Of a stretch of DNA of 64,000 nt, positions 1 to 10,745 are shown one piece after another (the stretch's first letter is position 1; every line of letters begins with the position of its first letter). This DNA comes from Gnetum montanum (lineage: Eukaryota > Streptophyta > Gnetopsida > Gnetales > Gnetaceae). Location: the NCBI GenBank assembly GCA_015680685.1, contig MNCI01003108.1, positions 304,445-368,444 of the forward strand. Reading direction: 5' to 3'. Under the pieces are notes generated by a model that was given only the letters and a program-made list of their open reading frames with translations, made no database searches and was not told where the DNA came from. A program made the position numbers and the translations under genes.

Positions 1-690
1 CTAGTACTACACCTTCTTAGACCATCAAATGGCTTTTCCGCCAGTTGAGCCTCAAATTGGTTTCTACACATCTTTTTAACACTTGCTCCAACCAATCCAA
101 GGCTTGATCAAATTTTGCTTCATAAGTGGAGAAGTTGTCCATAAAGACCTTCACGTCGTTCCCTATCTGCTATTGGAATATGCTTAGAACTAGTCATTGA
201 GATGTTGTAGGGGCATTGCACAAGCCAAACGACATCTATTTGTATGCAAGCATTCCCCAAGGACTGGTGAACATAGTCTTGGCTTGGTCTTCTAGGGCTA
301 TTTATATTTGGTTATATTCATCATATCCATCCAAAAAACTGTAATAGCGATGCCCTGCGATGGTGTCTAAGACTTGGTCGACAAATGGCAATGGAAAGTG
401 ATCTTTGAATGTTGTCATATTTAGTAGCCTAAAATCTATGCACACCCTCCATTTGCCTCCCTTTTTAGGTACAATAACTAAGGGGCTAACCCATTCGCTA
501 TCAGCAATGGGGTATATGAACCTAGCCTTGAGAAGCTATTCGATTTCTTTCTTAACTACTTGCTTCAGCTTAGGGTTTAATCACCTCTATAGTTGTATTC
601 GAGGCTTCATGGAGGGATCAGTGTAAATTCTATGTTGGTATAACCTAGGATCTATTCCAGTTAATTTGGGATATGACCAAGTGAAGGCTT
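1..690 (-). pseudogene. Ty3/gypsy reverse transcriptase, degraded, cut by window edge
   Basis: Read on the reverse strand this stretch gives a Ty3/gypsy reverse transcriptase. WVSPLVIVPKKGG and RVCIDF lie around 410-495, DHFPLPFVDQ just downstream, and the active-site block reads VKVFMDNFS near 127-155. The normal catalytic pair (Y/F-x-D-D) therefore appears as FMDN, so the enzyme would be dead, and stop codons interrupt the frame. The FMD-F-S-Y type block and the tRNA-Asp-like primer site at 4091-4109 resemble the Athila branch of plant gypsy elements. RNase H and integrase would lie left of the window. It belongs with the protease, gag and LTR that follow to the right, all on the same strand. 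Confidence 0.8.
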
Positions 691-1069
691 TTGACCATTT
701 ATTTATTACTTTTAGTAGTTCTTCTTTCTATTGAGGAGCAAACTTAGCATTGATAATTACCGATTTTCAATTTTTAAGGAACGTGTATTCCATATTGATG
801 GCCAACAGTTTTAGCTCGAGGGGCTCCTGCTTAAATTTCTTAGGGATTTCCAACTTCCCCCAGTTGATATTTTCAAGGTTAAGACTTGGAAGTTGGCAGT
901 GGACTTACTCTAATGCATCTATGCTATCGATGTAAGGACAAGTCAAACCCTCAATTGGTTCCATGCATATAATTGAACTGCTTTCTTAATCATTTTTCAG
1001 CCACTGGGTGCCTTCCTATCATGTGGTTGCTGCATACAGGCATCTTTGTATGTTGATCACTTGTGCGCA

Positions 1070-1600
1070 CTAATTGCATGCAGGCAATGTTAAACTTTGC
1101 ATAACCCATGACCTCTGCATGCAATTATACCCTGTGTCACTGTATGCGATGCATGGAACTTTCTTCTTCTTGATCTTTCTGAATGTATTTTCCTTTGATA
1201 TTTCTAGGGAAAGATCGTGGATTCCTAGGTGTGCGTCGATGGTGCTTAGCCATGCTCTTCCCATTATGATTGGGAAGTTCCCTTTACCGTTGTTTACTTG
1301 AATCACTAGGAAGTCAGCTTAGTATGACCACCCACAAACAGTGGTAATAATGTCTTCCACTAGTCCCAATGGGACAGTGATGGACTGGTCGGCCAACTCT
1401 AGACAGATGTTGCTCTTTTTCAGGTTCCAAGCCTTGTACATTTCTTGAGAAATCAAGTTGACACCAGAGCCTAAATCCAAAAGAGCCTTGCATAGCGCAT
1501 TTGCAGTGATTTGTAAGTATATCAGAGGACTCCCAGGATCAGAGAATTTCCTAGGAAGGTGGCTAGCTTTGATCCAATCGGTGACAACATGTGTTAGCAT
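1070..1600 (-). pseudogene. Retroviral-type aspartic protease region of the left Athila-like element
   Basis: The reverse strand encodes a gypsy aspartic protease in one frame broken by a single stop near 1317-1319. The active-site region reads ALLDLGSGVNLISQ (usual form D-S/T-G-A), followed by LADQSITVPLG and, past the stop, NFPIIMGRAWLSTIDA, which is the flap and C-terminal I-L-G-R-x-W/F-L motif. The catalytic triad reads DLG, so the serine or threonine is lost. It lies between gag (right) and RT (left), as expected for gag-pro-RT order on the reverse strand. It would have processed the element's polyprotein. Confidence 0.78.
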
Positions 1601-1850
1601 GATCGTATGCGTTGAGTGCGGTGATTAGGTTGAAGGGGGCTCCGAAGTTTTGATTGATATTAAGGTGTCTAAGGAATCAACCGCTTGTGATTGCAAAGGC
1701 TTGGTTGGATTGTTGGTTCTAAAGAAAGGTCATTTCTTCATGTGGTTGTTGGAACCGATAGTAGGTTGAGAGTTAACAGCCCTTGTGGCGTTACATTGCT
1801 GCGGCTGGGTAGGGATCTCACCTTGCATCAGGGAGTAGATGGTAGTGGAG

Positions 1851-2610
1851 CTATTGGTGGAAGAGATGCGGCCAGATGAGAAGGATGATATGCTTCTGGA
1901 ATATCGCTTCTAAAAGAGGGAGTCCCATAATACTCGTGGGCTTGGTAGTCAGGTTGAGAAGTGACGTGACCAGTAGAGTCACGTGGGGAGATTGGCTGCT
2001 GCACGTAATATCCATATGGGTCACGTTATCGATAAGGATACTGTTGCCTTGGTGGTGGCATTCCCCATGATTGCGAGTGCTGCCACTTTTGATATTGCTC
2101 AATCAGTTGTGGTGGAGTTCCACTGGGATAATATGTTAAGGGTTGGTGGAACTACCTTGGGTTACGTTGAGGATAAGGTAACCTTCGGGGTGTTTGCCTT
2201 TTGTTTAATCGTGGGTTGAGTGCATACACCCCAGACTCCTACAAATGTAAGATTATAGGGCAACATCCCTTAGGATTGTCATATTGACATATCTCACATC
2301 CACTATCATTATCTATTTTCGAATCCACAACCTCTTCAATGATGGCAACTTTGCCCTTACCCTTGCTACGTGCATGTTCAGCCTCTTTCTTTTTTCTTTT
2401 CTCACTATCTTGCTCTCTAGACTCCTCTACTATTTTAAGAACAGTTTGAAATCTATTGTTTATGGAATTCCACATTTTGTCTACCTTTGCCGAAACTTCT
2501 GATGTCATCTTTTGGATAGGCAAAGTTTTCCTATTCACCATCTCTTCGAGCAGTGACTCTTCTTCATCCTTACAAAATCTTACTCCCCTCTTCTGAAGGG
2601 AAGGATCTCG
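1851..2610 (-). pseudogene. Gag C-terminal and linker region of the left Athila-like element
   Basis: Two reverse-strand open stretches lie between the protease and the assembly gap. The one at 2239-2541 is Lys/Glu rich (EESREQDSEKRKKKEAEHAR), probably helical, and ends in C-x2-C-like residues (CEICQYDNPKGCC) that may be the remnant of a nucleocapsid knuckle. The one at 1851-2102 is Gln/His/Asn rich and has no recognised motif. Position and composition fit the end of gag. No intact reading frame is present. Confidence 0.5.
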
Positions 2611-2826
2611 NNNNNNNNNNNNNNNNNNNNNNNNNNNNNNNNNNNNNNNNNNNNNNNNNNNNNNNNNNNNNNNNNNNNNNNNNNNNNNNNNNNNNNNNNN
2701 NNNNNNNNNNNNNNNNNNNNNNNNNNNNNNNNNNNNNNNNNNNNNNNNNNNNNNNNNNNNNNNNNNNNNNNNNNNNNNNNNNNNNNNNNNNNNNNNNNNN
2801 NNNNNNNNNNNNNNNNNNNNNNNNNN
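2611..2826. other. Assembly gap of 216 N bases
   Basis: Every base from 2611 to 2826 is N. The gap falls inside the gag region of the left element, so gag continuity cannot be judged here. Confidence 1.
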
Positions 2827-4025
2827 ACCGGTACTAGCTTTCCGCTTCTTTAACTAGTGTTCGTGGGAACAACTTAAGTTTTTGCCATTCATTCTCTATG
2901 TTTTGTAAGGCACACGCATCATGGAATGCTTGTAAGTGATTTTGAGGATCAGTGTTGTATCCCCCTTCAAATCATGAGATGTTGTTCATATCTAATATCT
3001 TAATCCTACTATCTTTCTAGTGCCTTGTTGGAATTCTAACAGCCTTAGTTATGTCTAACATACTTCAAGTACTGAGTAGGGGTTCATTATGATCATCTCG
3101 TCCATGGTGTCTATGATGCCTACGTTGTTCCCTACTCTCCCTACTTCAATGTCGTGACTCTCTAGAGTGCCCTTGTCCCCTTTCATGGTTGTTTCATCTA
3201 TGACTTCCACTTTTCCTACCTTTATCCCCATGGTCTTTTTCTTTATGACCGCATCCAGATATTGAAGGTGAGGGTGAAGGAAATGATGAAGGTGAAGAAG
3301 AAGGAGAACCATCACCAGGACGGTGTCTGCTACCTTCGCTTCAGCGATCTTGGCCTCGATTGCGATGGTGATTAGAATGTCCATCTTTATCATGAGTCTG
3401 TGTCCCTTTTTCGAACCATTTGTGCCCATGGGTATCAGAACGTGGGTTATGAATAGTGGAATGAAGGTTCTGATACACAACCCCTTGGCCAAAGTCAAGG
3501 GGGGGGAACATCATTGTGTGGGTGACTACCTGAGGTAGGTTCACCACCCTCATTTTCACTTAAGACATGTGGGGCATCCTAGGACCACTTACCCTTCAAA
3601 GACTTATGATGTCTCTTTTGTTGCAAGTCCCTTTGACGTTGTGCCTATGTGGGACGGTATTCTCTAGAGTCATGGTCTTGCACAACGTATTCTACATGTA
3701 AGTGCAACATGCCAATTCATGTGAGAGCATGAAGAAGCATGCTGGGGACTGAACGATCGAGAGGTAACACTATGTTACCTTCTAAGTCTCGCCAATGTAG
3801 TTGTTTGTCTTGATGGAGGATAAAGGTGAAGTCTGGTATATACTCATCGGGATGAATATATACCACTCGAACTTGTTGAGGAACTAGCGAATCAACGTCG
3901 TGTGTATTACACCGTCGACTGTTTTCTGTTTTAGACCTAGGCGGTGAGGCGCTTTTGTACGAAGAATGAGACATACTTGTCTGTTTAGTGTGCAATGTAC
4001 TCTTGTTTATTATTTTCTCAATCAA
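2827..4025 (-). pseudogene. Gag N-terminal region of the left Athila-like element
   Basis: Reverse-strand open stretches at 3717-4025 and 3055-3498 lie directly downstream (in element orientation) of the primer-binding site. The first, 102 codons, starts at a methionine about 65 bases from the primer site and contains PDEYIPDFTFILHQDK and HWRDLEGNIVLPLD. The second is Lys/Asp rich. I recognise no Gag fold by eye; the assignment rests on position between primer site and protease. Frames are broken by shifts and the N gap. Confidence 0.5.
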
Positions 4026-4090
4026 CCCTAAGGATTCATTCCAACGATGTGAATGATTTCCTAAGTTCTAATTAGCGCACAAACAACTAA

Positions 4091-4109
4091 GTCCCCGACA
4101 ATGGTGCCA
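4091..4109 (-). promoter_or_regulatory. Primer-binding site (tRNA-Asp-like) of the left element
   Basis: On the reverse strand the sequence is TGGCACCATTGTCGGGGAC, one base inside the LTR end at 4111. It differs by a few transitions from TGGCGCCGTTGCCGGGGA, the site complementary to the tRNA-Asp 3' end used by Athila and many Tat elements. It fixes the element's orientation and the inner edge of its 5' LTR. Confidence 0.8.
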
Positions 4110-4860
4110 ATGATGAGTGACGAGGTACCCCTACACTCAACCATACGAATATGAGCGTTTCACGCACGATTCGGTCTTATTCCAATGACTAAGTGCTTAT
4201 GTGCCATTGTGGAACAAAGACGGGTTGGTTGATCATTGTCTTCCCAAACTTACCTGTATGTCACGATTGTATGGTTAAGTAGGCTTGAGGCATATGATTT
4301 TTGTAGCTTTTATGTTTTTATGTCCTACGCTAGTAGGGAAGGAGAGAGGTAACTAAGTGACTAATTTAAGTTAACTACTCATTAACTAAGTTCTAACTAA
4401 TCCTAACACTAGCATCCGTTCCCACTTGCCGTACACATCCTGAACCAGTGCAACACTGTTGGGATTACCAAACGCTAATTGTACTGGGTTACCAAGCGTT
4501 ACACGCATGCTCGAAGTGGTCATGCTTGTGTAATTTAATGATTTTCTTAATTGATCAAAATGAATTGATGTGCTAATAATAGAAATGTAAAGTGCATAAA
4601 ATAAAATATATGCATAAAAAATAAAAGAAAATAAATGTGTAAGAAAACAAATCTCAAGTGCTGCAAGGATGAATCAGAGAGCTCTTCTTTATTACCATAC
4701 GCAAGGTGTGCTCAAGTACACAATGCTCGAATAAAGATCCGTCCACACTTAGACCTCCTGGTGCAGGCACTTGGAAAATACTTTAACTTTCAAACAGACT
4801 ACAAGAGCTTTGCTACTTGACTGCTAAAAGACTTCTTTTCAATTGTGCACTTAGGCACTG

Positions 4861-4870
4861 TATTTATAGG
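4861..4870 (-). promoter_or_regulatory. TATA box of the left LTR
   Basis: The reverse strand reads CCTATAAATA, a strong TATA box, directly downstream of the repeat array that would form the U3 enhancer. Transcription would run leftwards into gag. Confidence 0.65.
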
Positions 4871-4875
4871 CTTGG

Positions 4876-5045
4876 GAGCAACTACTCTAATAATTAGAGT
4901 AACCGCTCTAATAATTAGAATAACTGCTAAAGTAACCGCTAGAGTAACCACTCTAATAATTAGAATAACTACTAGAGTAACTGCTAGAGTAACCACTCTA
5001 ATAATTAGAGTAACTACTAGAGTAACCGCTAGAGTAACTACTTTA
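4876..5045. repeat. Array of short near-palindromic repeats in LTR U3
   Basis: Two alternating modules fill the array: ACTCTAATAATTAGAGT (palindromic except for its centre) and AGAGTAACCGCT or variants. The array sits immediately upstream of the LTR TATA box, so it probably served as an enhancer or transcription-factor binding cluster. Open reading frames across it are simple repeat translations. Confidence 0.75.
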
Positions 5046-5050
5046 AGTAT

Positions 5051-5083
5051 GGCGGCGGCAGCGGCGTCGTCCTCGTCTGCGAC
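5051..5083 (+). other. 33-bp patch identical to the 12.8-kb gene's coding sequence
   Basis: Bases 5051-5083 are identical, in the same orientation, to 13272-13304 in the poly-alanine/serine segment of the 12.8-kb gene. The patch is strongly GC-rich inside an AT-rich LTR, and identity stops sharply on both sides. Chance is very unlikely at this length. Filler DNA copied during break repair or template switching is the simplest reading; assembly error is possible. Confidence 0.8.
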
Positions 5084-5516
5084 TGCTCTCATCACTATGG
5101 TAGAAAAACCATAACCTCCATCATATCAATCAATATGGCTCTACAATGCAAGTTCAAGTTGACGCTATGTAGTTATTGGATCATCGCTATACCATTACAA
5201 GATCATCATTATGCTATTTCTATGGCTGTGAAATAGCTGGCCCAAGTCAAGTTGATGCCTAGCATAAAAGAAGCAAACAAAATACATAGTAACCTAATCC
5301 TAATTATCGCAAACGCAATGAGAATCAAATGATGCTCTCAATATGAATCTAGAAGTGACTTCTCTCACCTTTTGCAATATATTGACAATAATCACTTATT
5401 GGTTGAGGCATGTGACTTGCATCCTATAAGTTATAAGAAAAAGGTTCATAATTAGAAAAAGAATATTGCATTTTACATTAAGATCAAACAATAAATATTT
5501 TAACTCTTTTTAGAGG

Positions 5517-6250
5517 TTAATGAGTAGCAAGCAATCTCAATGCCCAACCATACAAATTATGTGTACACAAATGACTAAATCATAATATGTGGGCTAGACT
5601 AGCATGACAACTAGATAGCTAAGCATTTAATTGTAGGTTGATGTCTTCCCAAGTACACTTGTGTAGCCTTAGTGCATAAGGTTAAGTGTAATTGAGGCAT
5701 TTGATATTGATGTTGTTTAAGCCATATTAAAGTATTATTAAAACATTCAAATTCAATATAAACTAATCTAAGTACAAAGAATAAAAGTTATTCTAGCCTA
5801 GGCAATAAGTATCAATTCCTAGTCTATTGTACACATGTCAAACTCACATGATTGTTGTTGGGTTATCAAGTGATTATTGTTGGGTGAACCAAGGAAGAGC
5901 ATTGTTGGGATTACTAGACGATACGTGTTATGCTTGAAACCAGTTGTACTTATGCCATCATAACTATCATATATTTTAATAGTAAATTACTAATTAATTA
6001 TATGGAAAGTTAAACAATAAACTAAGTTGTGTGTAAAATAAATTGCATTCAATGTAAATTTAAGCTAAGTCAAAGTTTTACAATGATGTGAAATAATCTT
6101 TATCTTTATTGTTGTTCATGCAATGTAACCAAATACATGGTACTAAGATAATCATTTCAAATCATGTTGCAAGTATTCCTTAATTGTTCTAGGTGTTACA
6201 AAATCAAATTGCAAGAGTTTTGCTAAGACATAATATTGCTCATCAAAGAT
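5517..6250 (-). mobile_element. Diverged relative of the left LTR
   Basis: This stretch follows the same order of blocks as 4111-4820. Both carry GTCTTCCCAA, then a TTGAGGCAT block, then TGTTGGGATTAC(C/T)A, then CAAGAG(C/T)TTTGCTA, in the same orientation. Divergence is heavy, so this is either an older solo LTR of the same family or the LTR of an older nested element. Precise ends are not visible. Confidence 0.5.
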
Positions 6251-6353
6251 GAATGATGACATAAACACAAATGCATTGACATAGGTGATCCTACATTGAC
6301 ATTGATGCATTGACATGATTAACATAGTATTGCTCATCAAAGATGAATGATGA
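6234..6353. repeat. 26-bp direct repeat pair
   Basis: Two identical 26-bp copies beginning TATTGCTCATCAAAGATGAA occupy 6234-6259 and 6328-6353. The 68 bases between them contain ATTGACAT repeats. It could be a local duplication. Confidence 0.7.
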
Positions 6354-8809
6354 AAAAAAACTTAGATAGCTAACCTTATTTGATTGGAACAAAGCTACAA
6401 TGATGGTGAGAAAACCAAATGAAAAATAATAGTTATAACATAAATGATCTAGCTTGAGAGAGTAGGAGAAGGTAGAGCCTTTCTTCAAATGGACCATATG
6501 CCTTCACGAAAAAGTTCGCAAGAATGGCCAATTACCACATTATAAAAGTTTACGAATGTGAGGAACAACCTATGTCCACCTTTTACCATGATTAAATGAT
6601 ACCGTCAATCTTACGTACTCTTCCCTTCTCACATACACATGCATGCATGCTCTAGTGTTAGTAGTGTTTTTCTTTTTCAACCGGAATAAAAAAACCCAAA
6701 AGAAATGAGGAGACCGATACAAGCAGATCATGACATCTACGAATCTTGCACCCACCTTTCCTCTCTCTCTCGATTCTCGGTCCGAATAAACGCATTTCAA
6801 AACATTCAATTCAATTCAATAAAGTGTGTTGGCGAGCCATCCAAATCCTAGAGATCTTAAAAACCAGGAGGCAAGGCACCAAAAACGAGCACGGCCTCTA
6901 ATCAAACACTGATACAGGAGCATGCCACGGCCACATGCAAACGAGCGAAAAAAAAACCAAAAAACCAAAAAACGAAACGAGCAGGACGTGGGCAAACCAC
7001 GTGGCCAGACGTTGGCTGCTGGGTTGTTGCCACGTGGATCGAACGGGGCCGAGTCCAAGCAGGAGAGCTGCCAATCACACGGCGACGAACGTTAGAACCC
7101 CCCATTCCCTTGACTCCCGTGCTGTTGCCAGTCACAAACACACCAACCGCGTAGACAGTCTCTCCCTTGCAACTGGTCCCTGCCCTCCTATTTTCCACGT
7201 ATCTTTACTGTTTGGCGGTTTGTTAATTAATTACTAAATCCGGGGAGTGGAGCGCGAGCGCAGGCGCAGGTGGTCAAACTCTATATATCTGCTGTCGGTC
7301 ACGTCGCAGCGGCGTGCTCATCGTTTAATAATAATAATACTATGTTATTGTTTGGCTGAGATTATTAGGGCATGCAGATCCAACCTTTCACACGCGTAAA
7401 AGTAAGCCAAAGAAGCCCCTCCTGTTGTTGTTGTTTTCGTTCTTCCTCCGTTGCCTTGACCCACGAATTAAATTTTTACTGATCCCGCTACGGCCAACAA
7501 TAAACGCGGCCGTCTCAGTTCACCCGGTCCACGATTTCTTTTATTTGAAAGCGCTTGTTTCTTGTTTTTCAGGTTTTGCAGTTCTCTCTTGACTGCCTGC
7601 GGTCCTATTTTGACAACCCAAAAGTCGTTCCGCCACGCTGTTGGACCGTGGAGCATGCGTTATTTACGGGTCTCAAAATTCTGGGGTTTTGGTAAATAAA
7701 GTGGACCATGGGAATGGTGTGGATGTGAATGGAGGAGCATGAGCATGCATGCATGCATGTGATGCATGATGATAGCTCCACCACAGGCCAACGGAAACCA
7801 TGTTGTTCGCGTGGGCCCCGGCGCTTTGATTGCCAGGATCCGTGCATGGCAGCGCCAATGCCATGCCATCCAAGATAAACCTTTGCGTTTAGATCCAAAT
7901 CTATGATTGTTGGAAGGTTGAAAAGTGGTAATTATTTGCTTCACATTCATGCAAAAGAGCAGGCATGCTGATAATCGGCTGGACGTCGAATCATGCTTCA
8001 ATTCTTCATCATGTAGCTATATCATAGCTTAGCCAATGGCGTGCTGGTCAAGAGGCTAAACCCTGTGCAATGTCAAATTCTTGCAAGCAGATTGTTACCA
8101 TGTACATTGGTGGCTGCTGCTTTCATGGGTTCAATAGTCAATGTCTCACCTCATGGTTTTTAACTTTACACTTCTTTGGTGGATGCAATAATAGAGAAAC
8201 GCATAAGCCTTTTTCATGACACCTTGTCAAGATTGGTAATGGCGTGTGACTTATCATTAAATTTCTAGTTTGAGGCTAGGTTTACACGAGATGGTTGTGG
8301 TTGTGTTGGTAAATTAGGTAAGTGCAATGAGATTATGAGTAAGTGTGTAAGAACCTTCAACTTCAAGGTGAATTTTTACATCCTTGCTTACAATACACAT
8401 TATCGTTATTTGAATATATAGCTTATATAGGATGATTACATTGGTGTAAGCTTGAATCTCTATGTTAAATATAACAACTCGTGCGTATGGGCTTCACTGT
8501 GAAAACTATTTACAGCTTTAATCATTAAGAGAGTTTACCTTGCACCTTTTTAAGTTATCTCACCTAAAAGCTCAACTATCTAAAAAGGATGATAAACCAT
8601 ATATTAGGCCTATATTTATTTTATAGGGAATTCATAATTAAAATTACATTCCACTTAACTTTTATATATACTATTTGCATATAATATTGTGTTAGTGGAC
8701 ACTTCTTCAAAAAATATTGTTTCTAAAACGGAGATATGCTCTATAATCAAATGATTTAAAAATTAGTGGAATTAAGATAGAATATATAAAATACAATTTC
8801 ATAACAATA
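6354..8809. other. Intergenic; G-boxes and RY motifs, no gene seen
   Basis: No convincing reading frame was found on either strand. The part from about 6900 to 7900 is less AT-rich than its surroundings and holds two G-boxes (CACGTG at 6998-7003 and 7031-7036), a CTATATATC TATA-like site near 7281, and overlapping CATGCATG (RY-type) motifs around 7744-7760. These are plant regulatory motifs, but nothing downstream looks like a transcribed gene, so a decayed or non-coding locus is possible. Confidence 0.4.
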
Positions 8810-9392
8810 TAAACAATGGTGAAATAGAAGTGACAAGTCAAGGCCAAAAGGTCCCTCATTACAAATAGTTTTATTTCCTAGGATCAATGCTCCAATAAGA
8901 TGGTGAAATTAATAAAAGATATAAGAAATAAGATTAACAAAAAATGATCAAGGTGGAGAAAGAATTTAAATAAAGCTAAAGGAAAAATTATACAAAACAA
9001 TAAGGTCTCCTATCTTATATAGTGTTGAATGTTGAGCAATACAAAAGAGGTATGGATAATAAATAAGTGTGGTAGAAACGTGAATGCTTAAATGGATGTT
9101 AAATGTTACGGGAAGAGATAAACTACACAATCTAAACATTTGAGGCAAACTTGGAGTAGCTTCTATTTAGATAAATTATATAATGAGGCTATAAAAAAGG
9201 TTGCTACATCACTATTCCATGAAAGCCATCGAAATAAAAACCAAAAAAGACATGAGAAAAAATGATTGAATATGATCTAAAACATTTTTAAATAAGCAAA
9301 GATTTAATTCTTCTTAAATGTGAATGGTGAAAACAAAACACTCATGTAGCAAACCCCATTTTGTTGGGATAAGGCTAGGATGATGATGATCA
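8810..9392 (+). mobile_element. 3' end of an RTE-type LINE, degraded
   Basis: Translation in shifting forward frames follows the C-terminal part of plant RTE-clade LINE reverse transcriptases: an L-G-S-M-L-Q block near 8880, a block reading LLSYIVLNVEQYKR (family form xRPxMLYGxECWxxKxx) near 9005-9050, and at the end KQNTHVANPILLG (family form KRIHVADP). The element ends in GATGATGATGAT at 9379-9392, the short repeat tail typical of RTE LINEs. Many stops and frameshifts show it is long dead, and the 5' part is missing. Confidence 0.7.
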
Positions 9393-9460
9393 TAATATGA
9401 TTAAGTGCTATGTTAGCTATATATCTAGGCATACATATAGTCATCTAGTTTTAGTTCAAT

Positions 9461-9590
9461 AATGAGGTGTTAACCTAGCAATAAGACTCTTGATTTGAAA
9501 GTTCCAAGTCATGGGTTTGATTCTGGTGCATAATGCTAAGTTATGAAGTTTTAATTAGACTATATATTGTTAGAATTTTTTTTTCATTTC
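9461..9590 (+). mobile_element. tRNA-derived SINE, copy 1
   Basis: The sequence opens with GAGGTGTTAACCTAGCAATA, resembling a tRNA A box. About 55 bases later it has GGGTTTGATTC, resembling a B box, and it ends in a run of T. The segment from the B box to AATTAGAC matches the reverse-strand copy at 10331-10433, which shows it is a dispersed family. Confidence 0.65.
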
Positions 9591-9934
9591 CCCGTCACCC
9601 TAGCAACCACTTATATTCATAAAGTACCAATGAAAACATAACTTAACTAATAAGCTTACCCCAAACTTGAACTTGTCAATGTGTTCATAAAGTGCCAATG
9701 ATAACATAACTCAACTAAGAAGCTTATTACTTTCTACTTGACAAGTTGCAAGCTTAAGTTATGCATAAGGCACCGCAATGTTGTACATATGTTCTACCCA
9801 AGTTTTTAGGTGATTGTATGCCCTAGTTGTACATGGAGTTTTGGTTCTAATAACCATGCAAAAATCATTGTTGGAATTTTCAATGTAAATTACACACCAT
9901 GAATTGGTTATGAGCTAGTATATAAGCATATTAG

Positions 9935-10015
9935 CATTATTAGGCTATGGTCAAGATACTCATTTCTTAGAAGAAAGGTTGTGGGTTTAATGCTTGGCTT
10001 CATTTACACATAGGG
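9935..10015 (+). mobile_element. SINE-like copy, second family
   Basis: GCTATGGTCAAGATACTCAT followed by GGTTGTGGGTTTAATGC gives A-box and B-box-like motifs. The same arrangement recurs at 26255-26345 (GTGGCTAGGACACTCAT, then GGTTGTGGCTTCAATTC). The two are clearly related to each other and more weakly to copies 1-3. Confidence 0.45.
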
Positions 10016-10330
10016 TAGTAGTGGAGTAGCCCTTGGGTGGGACACTCTTATGGTGGGTTATACTTACCTTATTGTAAGGGTAAAAGCAAAGGTTATGCTA
10101 CCAACCTTGAGTTTCCCATGTGTGCGCATGTGTGTATATGGCTATGTAGCTTATACTCTACTTTGCTCAAACACTATAATTTCAATAGCTTGTTGAGAGT
10201 CAACACCTTCGTTATATTCATAAAAATGTTACAAAAGTTTACCAAAACATTTGCATGTGATAAAACTCAAAATATTAGAGGTTGTTGGAACTTGAAACAC
10301 TTTGTAAAATAATATTTACCTCCAAGACAT

Positions 10331-10433
10331 ATGGTCTAATTAGAACTTTATAGCTAAGTATTGCCCACCAAAATTGAGCCTATAACTTGGACTATCCAAG
10401 TCAAGAGTCTTACCACTATGCTAACACCTAAGT
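10331..10433 (-). mobile_element. tRNA-derived SINE, copy 2
   Basis: On the reverse strand it starts TTAGGTGTTAGCATAGTGG, a good A box, and continues with a B-box-like GGCTCAATTTTGG. It then runs in parallel with copy 1 as far as AATTAGACC. Confidence 0.65.
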
Positions 10434-10477
10434 ATTTATCAAGTTGGTGAGATGTAGTTTCCTTTTCAAAAAGGCAT

Positions 10478-10580
10478 AGTTCACTTGGTTTAAGCATGTG
10501 TCTTGTGGTCTTGTAAGTCATAGATTCAATCCCAAAGGAGATGTTGAAGCATAGTTATGTTTCACTTAAGCTTTACCCAA
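10478..10580 (+). mobile_element. SINE-like copy
   Basis: GGCATAGTTCACTTGGTTTA followed about 45 bases later by CATAGATTCAATCCC fits the A/B-box arrangement of the nearby SINEs, and GCATAGTTATG follows at the position where copy 3 has GTAGCATCGAG. The match is looser than for copies 1-3. Confidence 0.4.
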
Positions 10581-10637
10581 GTATTGATATTGGTTGTTGG
10601 CTTGGAAGTACAAAAATTCATAATTCAATTTTGATAT

Positions 10638-10745
10638 AATGAGGTGTTAGCCTAGTGGTATGTATGGGTCTTGGCCTAGGAACCCTATGTCATAAGTATG
10701 ATTCTACTATGTAGCATCGAGTTATAAACTTCTATAAATCTTGGG
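10638..10745 (+). mobile_element. tRNA-derived SINE, copy 3
   Basis: GAGGTGTTAGCCTAGTGGTA is a near-consensus tRNA A box. The B-box position reads AAGTATGATTCTAC, and the tail GAGTTATAAACTTCTATAAA parallels copies 1 and 2. It ends with no clear poly-A or T tail. Confidence 0.65.

Larger units (their letters stand above)
4111..5094 (-). mobile_element. 5' LTR of the left Athila-like element
   Basis: The inner edge is set by the primer-binding site at 4091-4109. The LTR ends in the inverted repeat TGATGAG (4111-4117) and CTCATCA (5088-5094), a normal TG...CA pair. A TATA box on the reverse strand at 4861-4870 and an upstream array of short repeats (4876-5045) suit a U3 promoter. The partner LTR lies outside the window, so the outer edge at 5094 rests on the terminal repeat alone. 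A 33-bp GC-rich patch at 5051-5083 is identical to host coding sequence. Confidence 0.65.

Noticed and set aside
4799-5095. ORFs on both strands across the LTR repeat array
   Set aside because: Pure translation of a short tandem repeat plus the 33-bp GC patch.
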